Source: Photobacterium angustum
Lineage (GTDB): Bacteria > Pseudomonadota > Gammaproteobacteria > Enterobacterales > Vibrionaceae
Assembly (NCBI RefSeq): GCF_002954615.1
Contig: NZ_MSCJ01000002.1
Coordinates: forward strand, 124,001 to 188,000
Reading direction: 5' to 3'
DNA: 64,000 nt
Under the pieces are notes generated by a model. It worked only from the letters and a program-made list of their open reading frames with translations. It ran no database searches and was not told the DNA's origin. Of the stretch, positions 23,265-33,688 are shown one piece after another (position 1 is the first letter of the stretch; every line of letters begins with the position of its first letter). Made by a program: the position numbers and the translations under genes.

Positions 23265-23377
23265 TGCAATTATCTAACGATAACCACTTTCTAACGATTT
23301 TCAGCGACAAAAATGCGGACTTAACAAAGGTATTCTTCATTAAATCTGCGAATTCCGTGCAGAAAACTTTTAGAGAG

Positions 23378-23453
23378 TGGTGGGCGATACCGGGCTCGAA
23401 CCAGTGACCCCCTCCTTGTAAGGGAGGTGCTCTCCCAACTGAGCTAATCGCCC
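23378..23453 (-). tRNA. tRNA-Val (anticodon TAC)
   Basis: A 76-base tRNA with encoded CCA in the rRNA spacer. Acceptor GGGCGAT/ATCGCCC, anticodon TAC at 23420-23418, T-arm GTTCGAGCC. Third of the Glu-Lys-Val trio characteristic of one class of Vibrionaceae spacer. Confidence 0.97.
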
Positions 23454-23484
23454 ACGATAGTTTTACTTCCTTCGTGAGAAAGAA

Positions 23485-23560
23485 TGGTGGGTCGTGCAGG
23501 ATTCGAACCTGCGACCAATTGATTAAAAGTCAACTGCTCTACCAACTGAGCTAACGACCC
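23485..23560 (-). tRNA. tRNA-Lys (anticodon TTT)
   Basis: A 76-base tRNA with encoded CCA. Acceptor GGGTCGT/ACGACCC, anticodon TTT at 23527-23525, D-arm TAGCTCAGTTGGTAGAGC. Confidence 0.97.
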
Positions 23561-23562
23561 AT

Positions 23563-23638
23563 TGGCGTCCCGTAGGGGAGTCGAACCCCTGTTACCGCCG
23601 TGAAAGGGCGGTGTCCTAGGCCTCTAGACGAACGGGAC
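23563..23638 (-). tRNA. tRNA-Glu (anticodon TTC)
   Basis: A 76-base tRNA with encoded CCA. Acceptor GTCCCGT/ACGGGAC, anticodon TTC at 23604-23602, T-arm GTTCGACTC. Only two bases separate it from tRNA-Lys, so the two are cut from one precursor. Confidence 0.97.
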
Positions 23639-23737
23639 AATGTTCATACTTAATGTTGTTGGGCAACATTAAGTGGCTCTCTTACATTTTAACCAAGCAA
23701 TCTGTGTGGACACTGCATTAAACAGTAAGTCTTTAGG

Positions 23738-25281
<1,544 letters not shown>

Positions 25282-25482
25282 AAAGTTTTGTTGGTCTTTC
25301 GACCGGCTCAATGAATACTGTTAAAATACCGCTAACTAGAAGCTAGTTAGGATATTTGAATTGACTGTGCCAAATAATCCTTCTCTATAAAGAGATGAGT
25401 TATTTGTATTGGTCACTAGTATCATTGATAAATCTTTTGACTTAACTTTTCAACGAGTGCCCACACAGATTGCATGGTCAAA

Positions 25483-25495
25483 TTATTAAAGAACG
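25483..25495 (-). promoter_or_regulatory. BoxA-like antitermination site in the rRNA leader
   Basis: Minus strand CGTTCTTTAATAA, a near match to boxA, followed by sequence (CAATCTGTGTGGGCACTCG) very like the E. coli rRNA leader. It lies between promoter P2 and the 16S gene. Confidence 0.65.
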
Positions 25496-25529
25496 TTGAC
25501 TCAATACTTTGTATTGGTCAGGGATAGGT

Positions 25530-25557
25530 ATTCTACTCAGCCCTTAACTGTAGTCAA
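25530..25557 (-). promoter_or_regulatory. rRNA operon promoter P2
   Basis: Minus strand: -35 TTGACT (25557-25552), 16-base spacer, -10 TAGAAT (25535-25530). It lies about 160 bases downstream of P1, the usual tandem arrangement. Confidence 0.7.
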
Positions 25558-25693
25558 GAAGAAGTTCTAATTTTAAACTTTCTTATTGACTACCCTTGGT
25601 CAAACCAAAGATTTAATCGTTATTCGATATTATTAATTCAAAAAGTTTGAACTCGATCATTTGTTTGCTCGTGTTCCCTTTCGATGGAGCGGC

Positions 25694-25745
25694 ATTATAG
25701 AGACTTCGATCACTCTGACAAGTCTTTTTTAAAAAAAATAATGTA
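25694..25745 (-). promoter_or_regulatory. rRNA operon promoter P1 with UP element
   Basis: Minus strand: -35 TTGTCA (25721-25716), 16-base spacer, -10 TATAAT (25699-25694), followed by GCCGCTCC, a GC-rich discriminator. The -35 hexamer and spacing are those of E. coli rrnB P1. The bases upstream (25722-25745) are almost pure A/T with long T and A runs, fitting an UP element bound by the polymerase alpha subunit. Confidence 0.88.
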
Positions 25746-25920
25746 TTTGCTTGTTATTTCATCTACTGTGATTGATATGCTTGTAATTACAACATTTGAT
25801 GAACTGATTGTTCACTCGCTAGTAATTACAACTCAATGAAAGTAATATCATTGTGAGTTCGATGTTAAAAGAAACAATACGCATTCTTCCTTCCATTTTG
25901 ACGATGTAGTTTAATTAAAT

Positions 25921-26391
25921 ATGAAATCAAATAATCAAACCATAATAACCGCGATAGTAATTGCTATTGTCGGTGCATTAATTCTTACCCTTATTCCTAC
26001 TCTTCCTTCTTCTATTAGCTTTGCTTTAGGTGCTATCGCTGTCGGTGCTGCACTTTACTTCATGCAAACACCTAAAGAAGCTACCCCTATCGATAATACT
26101 GAAACCTCTCAAAGCAGCAAAACCCTTTACGTTGGTAACCTTCCTTATCGCGCTAATGAGACCGATGTTAAAAATCTATTCGCTGAACATGGCGATGTTT
26201 TTGCTGTACGTCTAATGAAAGATAAACGCACAGGCAAGCGAAGAGGCTTTGGCTTTGTTGTGATGAGTAGCTTAGATGCCGATAGTGCTATCGAGCAATT
26301 AAACAATAAAGAATATGGCCAACGTACATTAAAAGTACGTGAAGCTAATGAACCTAAAAACGCGGATACGGATATTTCAGAGACTGAATAG
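25921..26391 (+). CDS. Membrane-anchored RNA-recognition-motif (RRM) protein
   Basis: A 156-residue protein with two closely spaced hydrophobic segments (about residues 8-27 and 31-49), then a linker and one RRM (about 67-142). RNP2 is LYVGNL (69-74) and RNP1 is RGFGFVVM (108-115), both with the aromatic residues that stack on RNA; the tail is acidic. I infer a cytoplasmic RNA-binding domain tethered to the inner membrane by a hairpin. Similar RRM proteins occur widely in Vibrionaceae, but no function is known to me. It starts about 200 bases from the divergent rRNA P1 promoter, and no Shine-Dalgarno precedes the ATG (AT-rich leader). Its 3' end overlaps the convergent murI by 38 bases. Confidence 0.88.
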   Translation: MKSNNQTIITAIVIAIVGALILTLIPTLPSSISFALGAIAVGAALYFMQTPKEATPIDNTETSQSSKTLYVGNLPYRANETDVKNLFAEHGDVFAVRLMKDKRTGKRRGFGFVVMSSLDADSAIEQLNNKEYGQRTLKVREANEPKNADTDISETE

Positions 26392-27166
26392 TACCCAACT
26401 CTATCTGACGTAAACTTTTATTCAGCGCCGCTACACTTTCTGTAGCGGCGCTGCTGTATGTAAGGTTAATGATTTCATTATGGCGTTGTTTTTCTTGTTC
26501 AGATAACCCTAACAAGGACGATACGCGCAAAGCTATCGCTTTACCGGAGTCCACAATACTCACTTCATTATTAAGAACGGCTTTTATTTCTTCTTTAATT
26601 AATGGGAAATGTGTACAGCCTAAGATAATACTATCTACTTGCTGCTGCCATGGCGCTAAAATATCACTAAGTTCATTTAGAGAAATAGATTCACCACGTA
26701 GCTTTTGCTCAGCCATTTCTACTAATCGGGTTGAACCGATCATTTTTACTTCGCAATCACTGGCAAATTGGTTAATTAACTGCTGCGTATATTCACGCTT
26801 AACCGTGGCCGGCGTTGCTAATAAGCCAATGACTTTGGTATTACTTAACTTCGCAGCGGGTTTAATCGCTGGAACAACGCCAACAATAGGAATATTAAGA
26901 TTTTGGCGTAGGGTCGGTAATACAATTGTACTTGCGGTATTACACGCAATAACAACTAAGTCGGCCTGGTACTGTTCAACTAATGTCGAGACAATATGGT
27001 TGGTACGTTCGATAAGGACATTATCGGGTAATTCACCATACGGGAAAGCGGCGTTATCGAAGGCATAGATATATTGCACTTGCGGTAAAAGATTGTAGAT
27101 TTCTTTATAAACAGATAAACCACCTACACCAGAATCAAAAATAACAATCTTTTTCACTCGTACCAT
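26354..27166 (-). CDS. murI: Glutamate racemase
   Basis: Interconverts L- and D-glutamate to supply D-Glu for peptidoglycan. The 270-residue protein has the paired catalytic cysteines in ACNTAST (Cys75) and LGCTHFPL (Cys184), and the amino-terminal IFDSGVGGLSV (9-19) with the aspartate-serine pair. It converges on, and overlaps, the RRM protein gene by 38 bases. In E. coli murI overlaps the end of btuB; here 243 bases and a terminator separate the two, so murI probably has its own promoter in 27167-27260. Confidence 0.95.
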   Translation of the reverse strand: MVRVKKIVIFDSGVGGLSVYKEIYNLLPQVQYIYAFDNAAFPYGELPDNVLIERTNHIVSTLVEQYQADLVVIACNTASTIVLPTLRQNLNIPIVGVVPAIKPAAKLSNTKVIGLLATPATVKREYTQQLINQFASDCEVKMIGSTRLVEMAEQKLRGESISLNELSDILAPWQQQVDSIILGCTHFPLIKEEIKAVLNNEVSIVDSGKAIALRVSSLLGLSEQEKQRHNEIINLTYSSAATESVAALNKSLRQIELGTIQSLKYPYPRF

Positions 27167-27367
27167 ACCTAATAAACATTACTTACCTTATGATACTGCG
27201 ATCTTCAGCTCTCGCAAACAGCCCTGTTAGCTAACTGGTACCGCTGATAATAAAATCACTCAGTTATGTCTATATTTTTCCATGTAATACCTAGAGAGCG
27301 CTGGAAAAACGGCGCATCAACCACAAAGGTTAGTACTGAATCTTTCCCGTTATGTACAAGCTTTATT

Positions 27368-27391
27368 AAAAAGGCCGCTGTATTAGCGGCC
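27368..27391 (-). terminator. btuB terminator
   Basis: Minus strand stem GGCCGCT (27391-27385) / AGCGGCC (27379-27373) followed by TTTTT (27372-27368), 19 bases after the btuB stop. The rest of the 243-base btuB-murI gap shows no gene; a GTTAGCTAAC palindrome lies at 27226-27235. Confidence 0.85.
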
Positions 27392-27409
27392 TTAATCTTG
27401 CGTTTTCGA

Positions 27410-29269
27410 TTAGAATTGGTAGTTAATACTGGTGTAATAAGTACGGCCTGGCATTTGATAACCACCAGCAGTCTCATAATCTTCATTTAGAAGGTTCGCT
27501 ACTCGCCCTTTTAACGCAAGTTTTGGCTGTAGCCAATATGTTAATGCCAAATCCCACGTATCATAAGCAGCTAACTCCCCCGTTGGACCATATTGATCTG
27601 GGCGCTTGCCATGGTATTGATACGTTAGTGCGCTATCGAGATCACCAATACTTGCTGTACCTACCCACTTAAACGAGAATTTCTCACGGCGATCTAAACG
27701 CTGACCCTGGCTATTACGGGGATCTTTAAAGTCAAAGTTGAGCTGGTGAGATAAAAAGCCCGTATCAAAGTCTGCTTCAACTTCAATACCTTTGATTTTG
27801 CTTTTTCCTGATTCGTTATAGTACTTCCAAGACGTGTTATTAAAACCAATAAGGTTATCAATCTCCATACGATAACCTGTAACAGCTAAATCAATCACGT
27901 TGTAGTTAGCTTCAATAGCCACTTCTGCATTTTTTGATTTCTCAGGGTTTAGTGTTTCAGTACCGTAAAATGGTGAATATAGTTGGAATAAATTCGGCGC
28001 TTTGAATGCACTGCCGTAAGATGTACGTAGTTGCACTTCATCAGTGATATACCAACCACCTGCCACATTATAAGTAAACTGAGAACCATACTGCTGGTTA
28101 TCGTCTAAACGTAAGCTCGACTCTAATGAAAAATCATTAACATTCACTAAACCAATACCATAAACACCCGTATTGTTTCTGCTAAAGGCATCTGAAGATA
28201 GCTTGTCTTGCCATGACTCTTTACGCCAATCAACACCACCGACTAATTGTAGATTGTCGTTAACGGTAAAATGGTTATTCCACTGTAGATTGCGTTGGGT
28301 GAATTTCTCATCCTGACTGGCAACAACAGGCTTAGTGGTCGCCGCTTTGTTGTAATCGTAATTCGTTTGATGTTGGTAATCTGCGATTAACTTAGATTGG
28401 TAACGCCCTAAATTTAAATCCAATCCTGCGCTATAGTCAAATAACTCAGGTTCTGACTGCATATATTGATGTACTGGCTCACCAGAAAAGAAATCAACGA
28501 ATGAGCTGTCATATTGATATTGATTTTTATACCAACGTGTAGAGACAAACCCTTTTAAGGTATCGCTAAAACGTTGATGATAAGCAATCATGGCATTACG
28601 ACTGGCAAAGCCATGTTTATCACCATCATTTAAGCCAGGCTGTGGCTTAACGTTATAGCCTTCATCATCTTCATAACCTACAGCAAGTTGCAGCAAACCA
28701 TTTTCACCAACTTTATACGCGCCTGATGCACTCGCCTCTTGATAGTTATAACTACCAATACCTACATTCAGCTTCGTTTTTGATGGTGAATCAACATCAG
28801 CTAATGTAATGATATTAATTACACCGCCTATGGCTTCAGAGCCATAAAGCGCCGCACGGGCACCACGGGTAAATTCAATACGCTCAACCTGAGTTAAAGG
28901 GACTTGGTTAAAATCAACCGCACCTTTTGCCGCACGTGCCATACGAATACCATCAACTAACACGAGCACCTGATCGGAGTTAGTACCACGTACCATAATA
29001 CTCGCTAACTGGCCTCGCCCACCATTTTGCGTCACCTGAACGCCCGGTAATAAACTAATCACTTCTGTGAGTGTTTTGGCTTGTATCTTATCGATATCTT
29101 GGCGGGTCACGACATTAAATGGTGCAAGTACTGAAGTCACAGGTTGTTCAAAACGGTTGGCAGTGACGACCATGACATCATCGGTTTGGGTGTTATCTTC
29201 TGCTGCTATTATAGAAAAAGAAGGGAAATACACCGACGTTACCGCCAGCGCTAAAAGTGTTTTTTTCAT
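27410..29269 (-). CDS. btuB: TonB-dependent vitamin B12 outer-membrane receptor BtuB
   Basis: Outer-membrane beta-barrel that imports cobalamins with energy from TonB. The 619-residue precursor has a signal peptide (MKKTLLALAVTSV... about 1-22), the TonB box DDVMVVTANRF directly after it, a plug domain (about 40-150, LVDGIRMARAAKGAVDFNQV), and a 22-strand barrel ending in the aromatic YYTSINYQF, the signal for BAM assembly. Its leader carries a cobalamin riboswitch, which fixes the substrate as a corrinoid. trmA is divergent, as in E. coli. Confidence 0.95.
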   Translation of the reverse strand: MKKTLLALAVTSVYFPSFSIIAAEDNTQTDDVMVVTANRFEQPVTSVLAPFNVVTRQDIDKIQAKTLTEVISLLPGVQVTQNGGRGQLASIMVRGTNSDQVLVLVDGIRMARAAKGAVDFNQVPLTQVERIEFTRGARAALYGSEAIGGVINIITLADVDSPSKTKLNVGIGSYNYQEASASGAYKVGENGLLQLAVGYEDDEGYNVKPQPGLNDGDKHGFASRNAMIAYHQRFSDTLKGFVSTRWYKNQYQYDSSFVDFFSGEPVHQYMQSEPELFDYSAGLDLNLGRYQSKLIADYQHQTNYDYNKAATTKPVVASQDEKFTQRNLQWNNHFTVNDNLQLVGGVDWRKESWQDKLSSDAFSRNNTGVYGIGLVNVNDFSLESSLRLDDNQQYGSQFTYNVAGGWYITDEVQLRTSYGSAFKAPNLFQLYSPFYGTETLNPEKSKNAEVAIEANYNVIDLAVTGYRMEIDNLIGFNNTSWKYYNESGKSKIKGIEVEADFDTGFLSHQLNFDFKDPRNSQGQRLDRREKFSFKWVGTASIGDLDSALTYQYHGKRPDQYGPTGELAAYDTWDLALTYWLQPKLALKGRVANLLNEDYETAGGYQMPGRTYYTSINYQF

Positions 29270-29314
29270 TTGAAGATCCTAAGTCGCGTATATAACAAAG
29301 CAAGAGTGCTTTAC

Positions 29315-29528
29315 CGCTGGTTGGTATTCGGACTTAAGAGCATGACCTGAAGAAGGTCGCCTAGGCATCAACTTCCCATCTCAACAATACATCATTCAAT
29401 ATTTATTGATTAAACATATTGTTAAAACAGTGTTTGGAATACATCCGTGTGCGTTCGTTCTCTATTACCGCTGCGCGTCAGTTACGGATTTTCACCGTAT
29501 TCCCGTACCATCCCATGGTTAACCAGCG
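29315..29528 (-). promoter_or_regulatory. Cobalamin riboswitch in the btuB leader
   Basis: The leftward leader contains the B12-box core ACTGACGCGCAGCGGTAA preceded by GGTGAAAATCCG, and the downstream GTCCGAATACC. The closing helix P1 is visible: CGCTGGTT (29528-29521) pairs exactly with AACCAGCG (29322-29315). After it comes a small hairpin (AAAGCA/TGCTTT) and then the weak btuB ribosome site (AGGAT), suggesting translational control when adenosylcobalamin binds. Confidence 0.93.
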
Positions 29529-29689
29529 CAGGGCAGATGCTAGTGATGTATCGCTTTTATGTCTAGTTTTGTTTGCTATTAGTTATAAATAATTCACTTT
29601 AATAAGCACATTTATTCCACGAAGACTGGACATCACTGTGCAATGCAATAAAATCTGCGCTCTTATTTTGAGCAGTCGAGGCATACACT

Positions 29690-30796
29690 ATGACATCTAC
29701 CATCCTTAACACCGCTGGTTATCAGCAACAGTTGGATGAAAAGGCAGAGCGTATTCAAAACATTTGTGCTGATTTTGATACCCCTGAACTCGAGGTGTTT
29801 GCCTCTCCTGCAGAGCATTACCGTATGCGTGCAGAATTCCGTGTTTGGCATGAAGGTGAAGATCTTTTCTATATCATGTTTAACCAAGAAACACGTGAAA
29901 AATACCGTGTTGATCAATTTCCTGCGGCAAGTCGTTTGATCAATGATTTAATGCCAATGCTGGTTGATGCGATCAAACCCATTAAAGCGCTACGTCATAA
30001 ATTATTCCAAGTCGATTTCTTATCAACCCTTAGTGGGGAAATCCTTGTTTCTATGCTTTATCACCGTCAACTTGATGATGAGTGGACAGCAGAAGCTAAG
30101 CAACTAAAACAACGTCTAAATGATGAAGGCTTTAAGCTAAATCTTATTGGTCGCGCTCGTAAGATGAAAATCGTCCTTGATCAAGACTATGTTATCGAAC
30201 AGCTAAAAGTTCACGATCGCACCCTAACCTACAAGCAAGTTGAAAACAGCTTTACCCAACCTAACGGTGAAGTTGCACAAAAGATGCTTGAATGGGCCGT
30301 TGACTGCACCCAAGACAGCAAGGGTGATTTACTTGAACTTTACTGTGGTAATGGTAACTTTTCACTGGCGCTAGCACAAAACTTCGAACGCGTATTAGCA
30401 ACAGAGTTAGCAAAACCATCTGTAGATTCTGCGCAATACAACATTGCGGTTAATAACATTGATAACGTACAAATCATTCGCATGTCTGCAGAAGATTTTA
30501 CTGATGCAATGGAAGGTAAACGTGAGTTCCGCCGCTTAAAAGATCAAAATGTCGATCTTCAAAGCTACAACTGCAATACGATCTTTGTCGATCCTCCACG
30601 ATCGGGTATGGATGAGGGAACCTGCCGTATGGTGCAAGGTTATGAGCGTATCATGTACATCTCTTGTAACCCTGAAACACTCAAAGAGAATTTAGACATC
30701 CTGTGTGAAACACACAAAATCACACGTTTTGCCTTATTTGATCAATTCCCATATACCCATCATATGGAAGCTGGCGTATTACTTGAACGTAAATAA
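29690..30796 (+). CDS. trmA: tRNA (uracil-5-)-methyltransferase
   Basis: Makes 5-methyluridine at position 54 of the tRNA T-loop, using S-adenosylmethionine. The 368 residues match E. coli TrmA (366). The methyl-donor loop is [16 protein letters not shown] (about 217-232), the catalytic cysteine is in YISCNPET (Cys326) and the general-base glutamate in [10 protein letters not shown] (Glu360). GAGG precedes the ATG by eight bases. It is divergent from btuB and convergent with yijD, sharing a bidirectional terminator. Confidence 0.96.
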   Translation: MTSTILNTAGYQQQLDEKAERIQNICADFDTPELEVFASPAEHYRMRAEFRVWHEGEDLFYIMFNQETREKYRVDQFPAASRLINDLMPMLVDAIKPIKALRHKLFQVDFLSTLSGEILVSMLYHRQLDDEWTAEAKQLKQRLNDEGFKLNLIGRARKMKIVLDQDYVIEQLKVHDRTLTYKQVENSFTQPNGEVAQKMLEWAVDCTQDSKGDLLELYCGNGNFSLALAQNFERVLATELAKPSVDSAQYNIAVNNIDNVQIIRMSAEDFTDAMEGKREFRRLKDQNVDLQSYNCNTIFVDPPRSGMDEGTCRMVQGYERIMYISCNPETLKENLDILCETHKITRFALFDQFPYTHHMEAGVLLERK

Positions 30797-30816
30797 TTTA
30801 CCAAGTAACACCTAAT

Positions 30817-30843
30817 AAAAAAGGCGCTGAATGCGCCTTTTTT
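30817..30843. terminator. Bidirectional terminator between trmA and yijD
   Basis: Stem GGCGC (30823-30827) / GCGCC (30833-30837) with AAAAAA on the left and TTTTTT on the right, serving both convergent genes. Confidence 0.85.
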
Positions 30844-30862
30844 ATTCTGAGTATTAATGAAA

Positions 30863-31243
30863 TTATTTCGCTTCAGCTTCTGGCTTAGCTTTTTTATTCA
30901 TTACACCCATTTTGTAACTCACCCAGAATAGCAGTGCTAGTGCAATCATTAATGGCAGGAAGTTCGAACCCATTTCTGGCACAGCTGCACGAAGACATGC
31001 TGAGTAACCAAATGCGCCAACAAAGAAACATGCCGTTGCAATCGCAGGCGTACCTTCTGTCATTGGTTTACGTAGGTATTCTTGGTATAGACAGTACACT
31101 GCCAATACAAATGCAAGCACAGGGAAAATAGAGAATGCCACGCTGCTTGACGTTAATACTGCTAATGTTGCGTTACCGCATACACCAGCTAGTAATGATA
31201 GAACTAGAGTTTTACGTTCTGCTTTAACTTGTTGCTTGTCCAT
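30863..31243 (-). CDS. yijD: Inner-membrane protein of the YijD family (DUF1422)
   Basis: A 126-residue membrane protein resembling E. coli YijD. Four hydrophobic segments are visible (about residues 14-32, 35-53, 67-86 and 95-113), and GSNFLPLMIAL near residue 93 matches the conserved GSNFFP of the family. Its function is not established. I chose the ATG at 31243 (M-D-K-Q-Q), which aligns with E. coli; two upstream GTG codons (31255, 31252) are possible. It follows fabR by 27 bases in the same direction, as in E. coli, so the two are probably co-transcribed. Confidence 0.88.
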   Translation of the reverse strand: MDKQQVKAERKTLVLSLLAGVCGNATLAVLTSSSVAFSIFPVLAFVLAVYCLYQEYLRKPMTEGTPAIATACFFVGAFGYSACLRAAVPEMGSNFLPLMIALALLFWVSYKMGVMNKKAKPEAEAK

Positions 31244-31270
31244 ATCCTTCACCACAAAATCGAAATAAGG

Positions 31271-31903
31271 TTATAGTTTTTGCCTGAGCTCTCGACGCTC
31301 ACGCTCTTTTCGGTACCAATAAGCACCCTTTGCAATCATTCTTAATTGCATAATCAATCTTTCTGCATGCTCAGCACGAGCATGGCTATCCAGATCTAAC
31401 GCTTCTGCCCCTGAACTAAAGACTAAAGTAACGGACGCCTCTGCTTGGGTATACGCTTCTTCGTGCGTCACCCCTGTTTTGGCCTCAAGATACTCACTTA
31501 GTTCAGCAACAAAGTGTTGTATTTCACGAACGACAGCAGCACGAAATGCTGTTGATGTGCCTGAACGTTCACGTAATAGTAGACGAAAGACATTAGGACT
31601 ACTTTCGATAAACTCCATAAACGTCTCAACCGAGGTACGGATCACACTCCCTTCGGTCGCAATACGTTGACGAGCTTGTCGCATTAGCTGACGAAGGATC
31701 AATCCACCTTCATCCACCATAGTTAAACCTAATTCGTCCATATCTTTAAAATGACGATAAAACGATGTTGGGGCAATCCCAGCTTCACGAGCGACTTCTC
31801 GTAAACTTAAATTAGAAAAACTTCTGTCTGCACTTAACTGGCTAAACGCAGCATCGATAAGCGAGCGACGGGTTTTTTCTTTCTGTTGAGCCCTGATCCC
31901 CAT
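31271..31903 (-). CDS. fabR: TetR-family unsaturated fatty acid repressor FabR
   Basis: Represses fabA and fabB (in E. coli) in response to the ratio of unsaturated to saturated acyl thioesters, thereby controlling membrane fluidity. The protein of about 210 residues begins [20 protein letters not shown] like E. coli FabR and has the TetR helix-turn-helix [20 protein letters not shown] (about residues 31-50). The start at 31903 aligns with E. coli and lies nine bases after GAGAAG; an upstream ATG at 31909 is possible. Divergent from sthA, with a gene-free gap of about 300 bases between. Confidence 0.95.
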   Translation of the reverse strand: MGIRAQQKEKTRRSLIDAAFSQLSADRSFSNLSLREVAREAGIAPTSFYRHFKDMDELGLTMVDEGGLILRQLMRQARQRIATEGSVIRTSVETFMEFIESSPNVFRLLLRERSGTSTAFRAAVVREIQHFVAELSEYLEAKTGVTHEEAYTQAEASVTLVFSSGAEALDLDSHARAEHAERLIMQLRMIAKGAYWYRKERERRELRQKL

Positions 31904-32208
31904 GGACATCTGCTTCTCTATAGTTTTCTGATCATAATACGCGACTAAATGAAGATAAACCGTCGCGTAAGAATAGCCCTATACTACTGGCTCTACCGCC
32001 TTCACGCAAAGCCAGATTAACATCATTTATTCACACACTTCACAATCTACTACCTCACCGTTCAGGGTGATTATTCGCATTTATTCTTCCAACTCAACGA
32101 TAGAGCGTGATCCCTCGCTAGCTCTGACCATCAATTGATTCTCCTATTGATTACAAATCGTTACACTTACGATGCGAAAATGTTACCAATACAAATAGGA
32201 ATAATGTG

Positions 32209-33624
32209 ATGACGGATACGCAGTGCAGTAATAACAGTCATTTTGATGTGATTATTATTGGTAGTGGCCCTGGCGGTGAAGGTGCTGCTATGGGATTAAC
32301 TAAAGCCGGTTTCAACGTTGCGATTATTGAGCGCGAAGACAGTGTTGGTGGGGGCTGTACGCACTGGGGAACGATTCCATCGAAGGCTCTGCGTCATGCT
32401 GTTAGTCGTATTATTGAATTTAATCAAAACCCACTTTATTGCAAAAACAACTCAACACTTCACAGTACCTTTAGCCAAATCCTCGGCCATGCTGAAGTCG
32501 TTGTTAATAAGCAAACACGGATGCGCCAAGGGTTTTATGACCGTAACCAATGCCAGATTATTCATGGTGAGGCACGCTTTATTGCCAGTCACGATGTTGA
32601 AGTAAAAAGCACTGACGGTAGCATTGAGCGCTACAGCGCTGATAAATTTATAATCGCGACAGGCTCTCGTCCTTATCATCCTGACGGCGTCGATTTTGAT
32701 CACTCCCGCGTGTATGACAGTGATTCAATTTTACGTTTAGAACACGATCCTCGCCATATTATTATTTACGGCGCAGGCGTGATTGGTTGTGAATACGCAT
32801 CTATTTTCCGTGGACTTGGCGTTAAAGTTGATTTAATTAATACCCGTCAACGTTTACTGGAATTTCTTGATAATGAAATTTCGGACTCACTGTCTTATCA
32901 CCTATGGAACAATGGAGTGATGATACGTAATGATGAGATCTTTGAAGAAATTGAAGGAACTGATGACGGGGTGATCCTGCATTTACAATCTGGTAAAAAA
33001 ATGCGTGCAGATTGTATTTTATATGCCAATGGCCGTACTGGTAATACCGATAAACTCGCGCTCGAACATGTTGGCTTAACTCCTGACTCTCGCGGACAAC
33101 TCAACGTTAACCGCAGCTATCAAACCGAGGTCGATCATGTATATGCGGTGGGAGATGTGATTGGGTATCCAAGTCTTGCTAGTGCAGCCTATGACCAAGG
33201 TCGATTTGCAGCGCAAGCGATCAGTAAAGGAAAAGCTCAAGGGCAATTGATTGATCATATTCCAACCGGGATTTACACCATTCCTGAAATTAGCTCGGTG
33301 GGGAAAACAGAGCAGCAATTAACCGCTGAGAAAGTACCGTATGAAGTGGGGCGTTCCCAATTTAAGCATCTAGCACGCGCGCAAATTGCAGGCACAGAAG
33401 TGGGCAGTTTGAAAATTTTATTCCACCGAGAAACCAAAGAAATTTTAGGTATTCACTGTTTTGGTGAGCGTGCCGCAGAAATTATTCATATCGGACAGGC
33501 GATCATGGAGCAAAAAGGTGAAGGTAATACGATTGATTATTTCGTCAATACCACCTTTAACTACCCGACAATGGCAGAAGCTTATCGAGTGGCGGCTCTC
33601 AATGGTTTAAACCGTTTGTTCTAA
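32209..33624 (+). CDS. sthA: Soluble pyridine nucleotide transhydrogenase
   Basis: FAD enzyme that moves hydride between NADPH and NAD+, mainly draining excess NADPH. The 471 residues are almost collinear with E. coli SthA. The FAD dinucleotide fold is [14 protein letters not shown] (about 15-28) and the NAD(P) fold [14 protein letters not shown] (about 185-198). At the flavin-disulfide position it reads [16 protein letters not shown]: one cysteine replaced by threonine, so the redox disulfide of related reductases is absent, as is normal for this family. AGGA lies eight bases before the ATG at 32209; the GTG at 32206 is less likely. Confidence 0.96.
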   Translation: MTDTQCSNNSHFDVIIIGSGPGGEGAAMGLTKAGFNVAIIEREDSVGGGCTHWGTIPSKALRHAVSRIIEFNQNPLYCKNNSTLHSTFSQILGHAEVVVNKQTRMRQGFYDRNQCQIIHGEARFIASHDVEVKSTDGSIERYSADKFIIATGSRPYHPDGVDFDHSRVYDSDSILRLEHDPRHIIIYGAGVIGCEYASIFRGLGVKVDLINTRQRLLEFLDNEISDSLSYHLWNNGVMIRNDEIFEEIEGTDDGVILHLQSGKKMRADCILYANGRTGNTDKLALEHVGLTPDSRGQLNVNRSYQTEVDHVYAVGDVIGYPSLASAAYDQGRFAAQAISKGKAQGQLIDHIPTGIYTIPEISSVGKTEQQLTAEKVPYEVGRSQFKHLARAQIAGTEVGSLKILFHRETKEILGIHCFGERAAEIIHIGQAIMEQKGEGNTIDYFVNTTFNYPTMAEAYRVAALNGLNRLF

Positions 33625-33648
33625 CCATTAGCTAAAACTCATAGAAAT

Positions 33649-33678
33649 AAAAAACGGAGCCACATAGCTCCGTTTTTT
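33649..33678. terminator. Bidirectional terminator between sthA and cysQ
   Basis: Stem CGGAGC (33655-33660) / GCTCCG (33667-33672), A-run to the left and TTTTTT to the right. Ends sthA rightward and the nudE-cysQ transcript leftward. Confidence 0.85.
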
Positions 33679-33688
33679 ATGCAACATA

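Noticed and set aside
26469..27068. 199-codon plus-strand frame opposite murI
   Set aside because: Antisense shadow; murI has catalytic motifs throughout and the opposite frame shows no family features.
27256..27486. 76-codon minus-strand frame across the btuB terminator
   Set aside because: It overlaps the end of btuB in another frame and spans the terminator; no ribosome site.
32338..32385. Loss of the redox-active cysteine pair in SthA as a defect
   Set aside because: Soluble transhydrogenases of this family normally lack the second cysteine, so it is expected and not a mutation.
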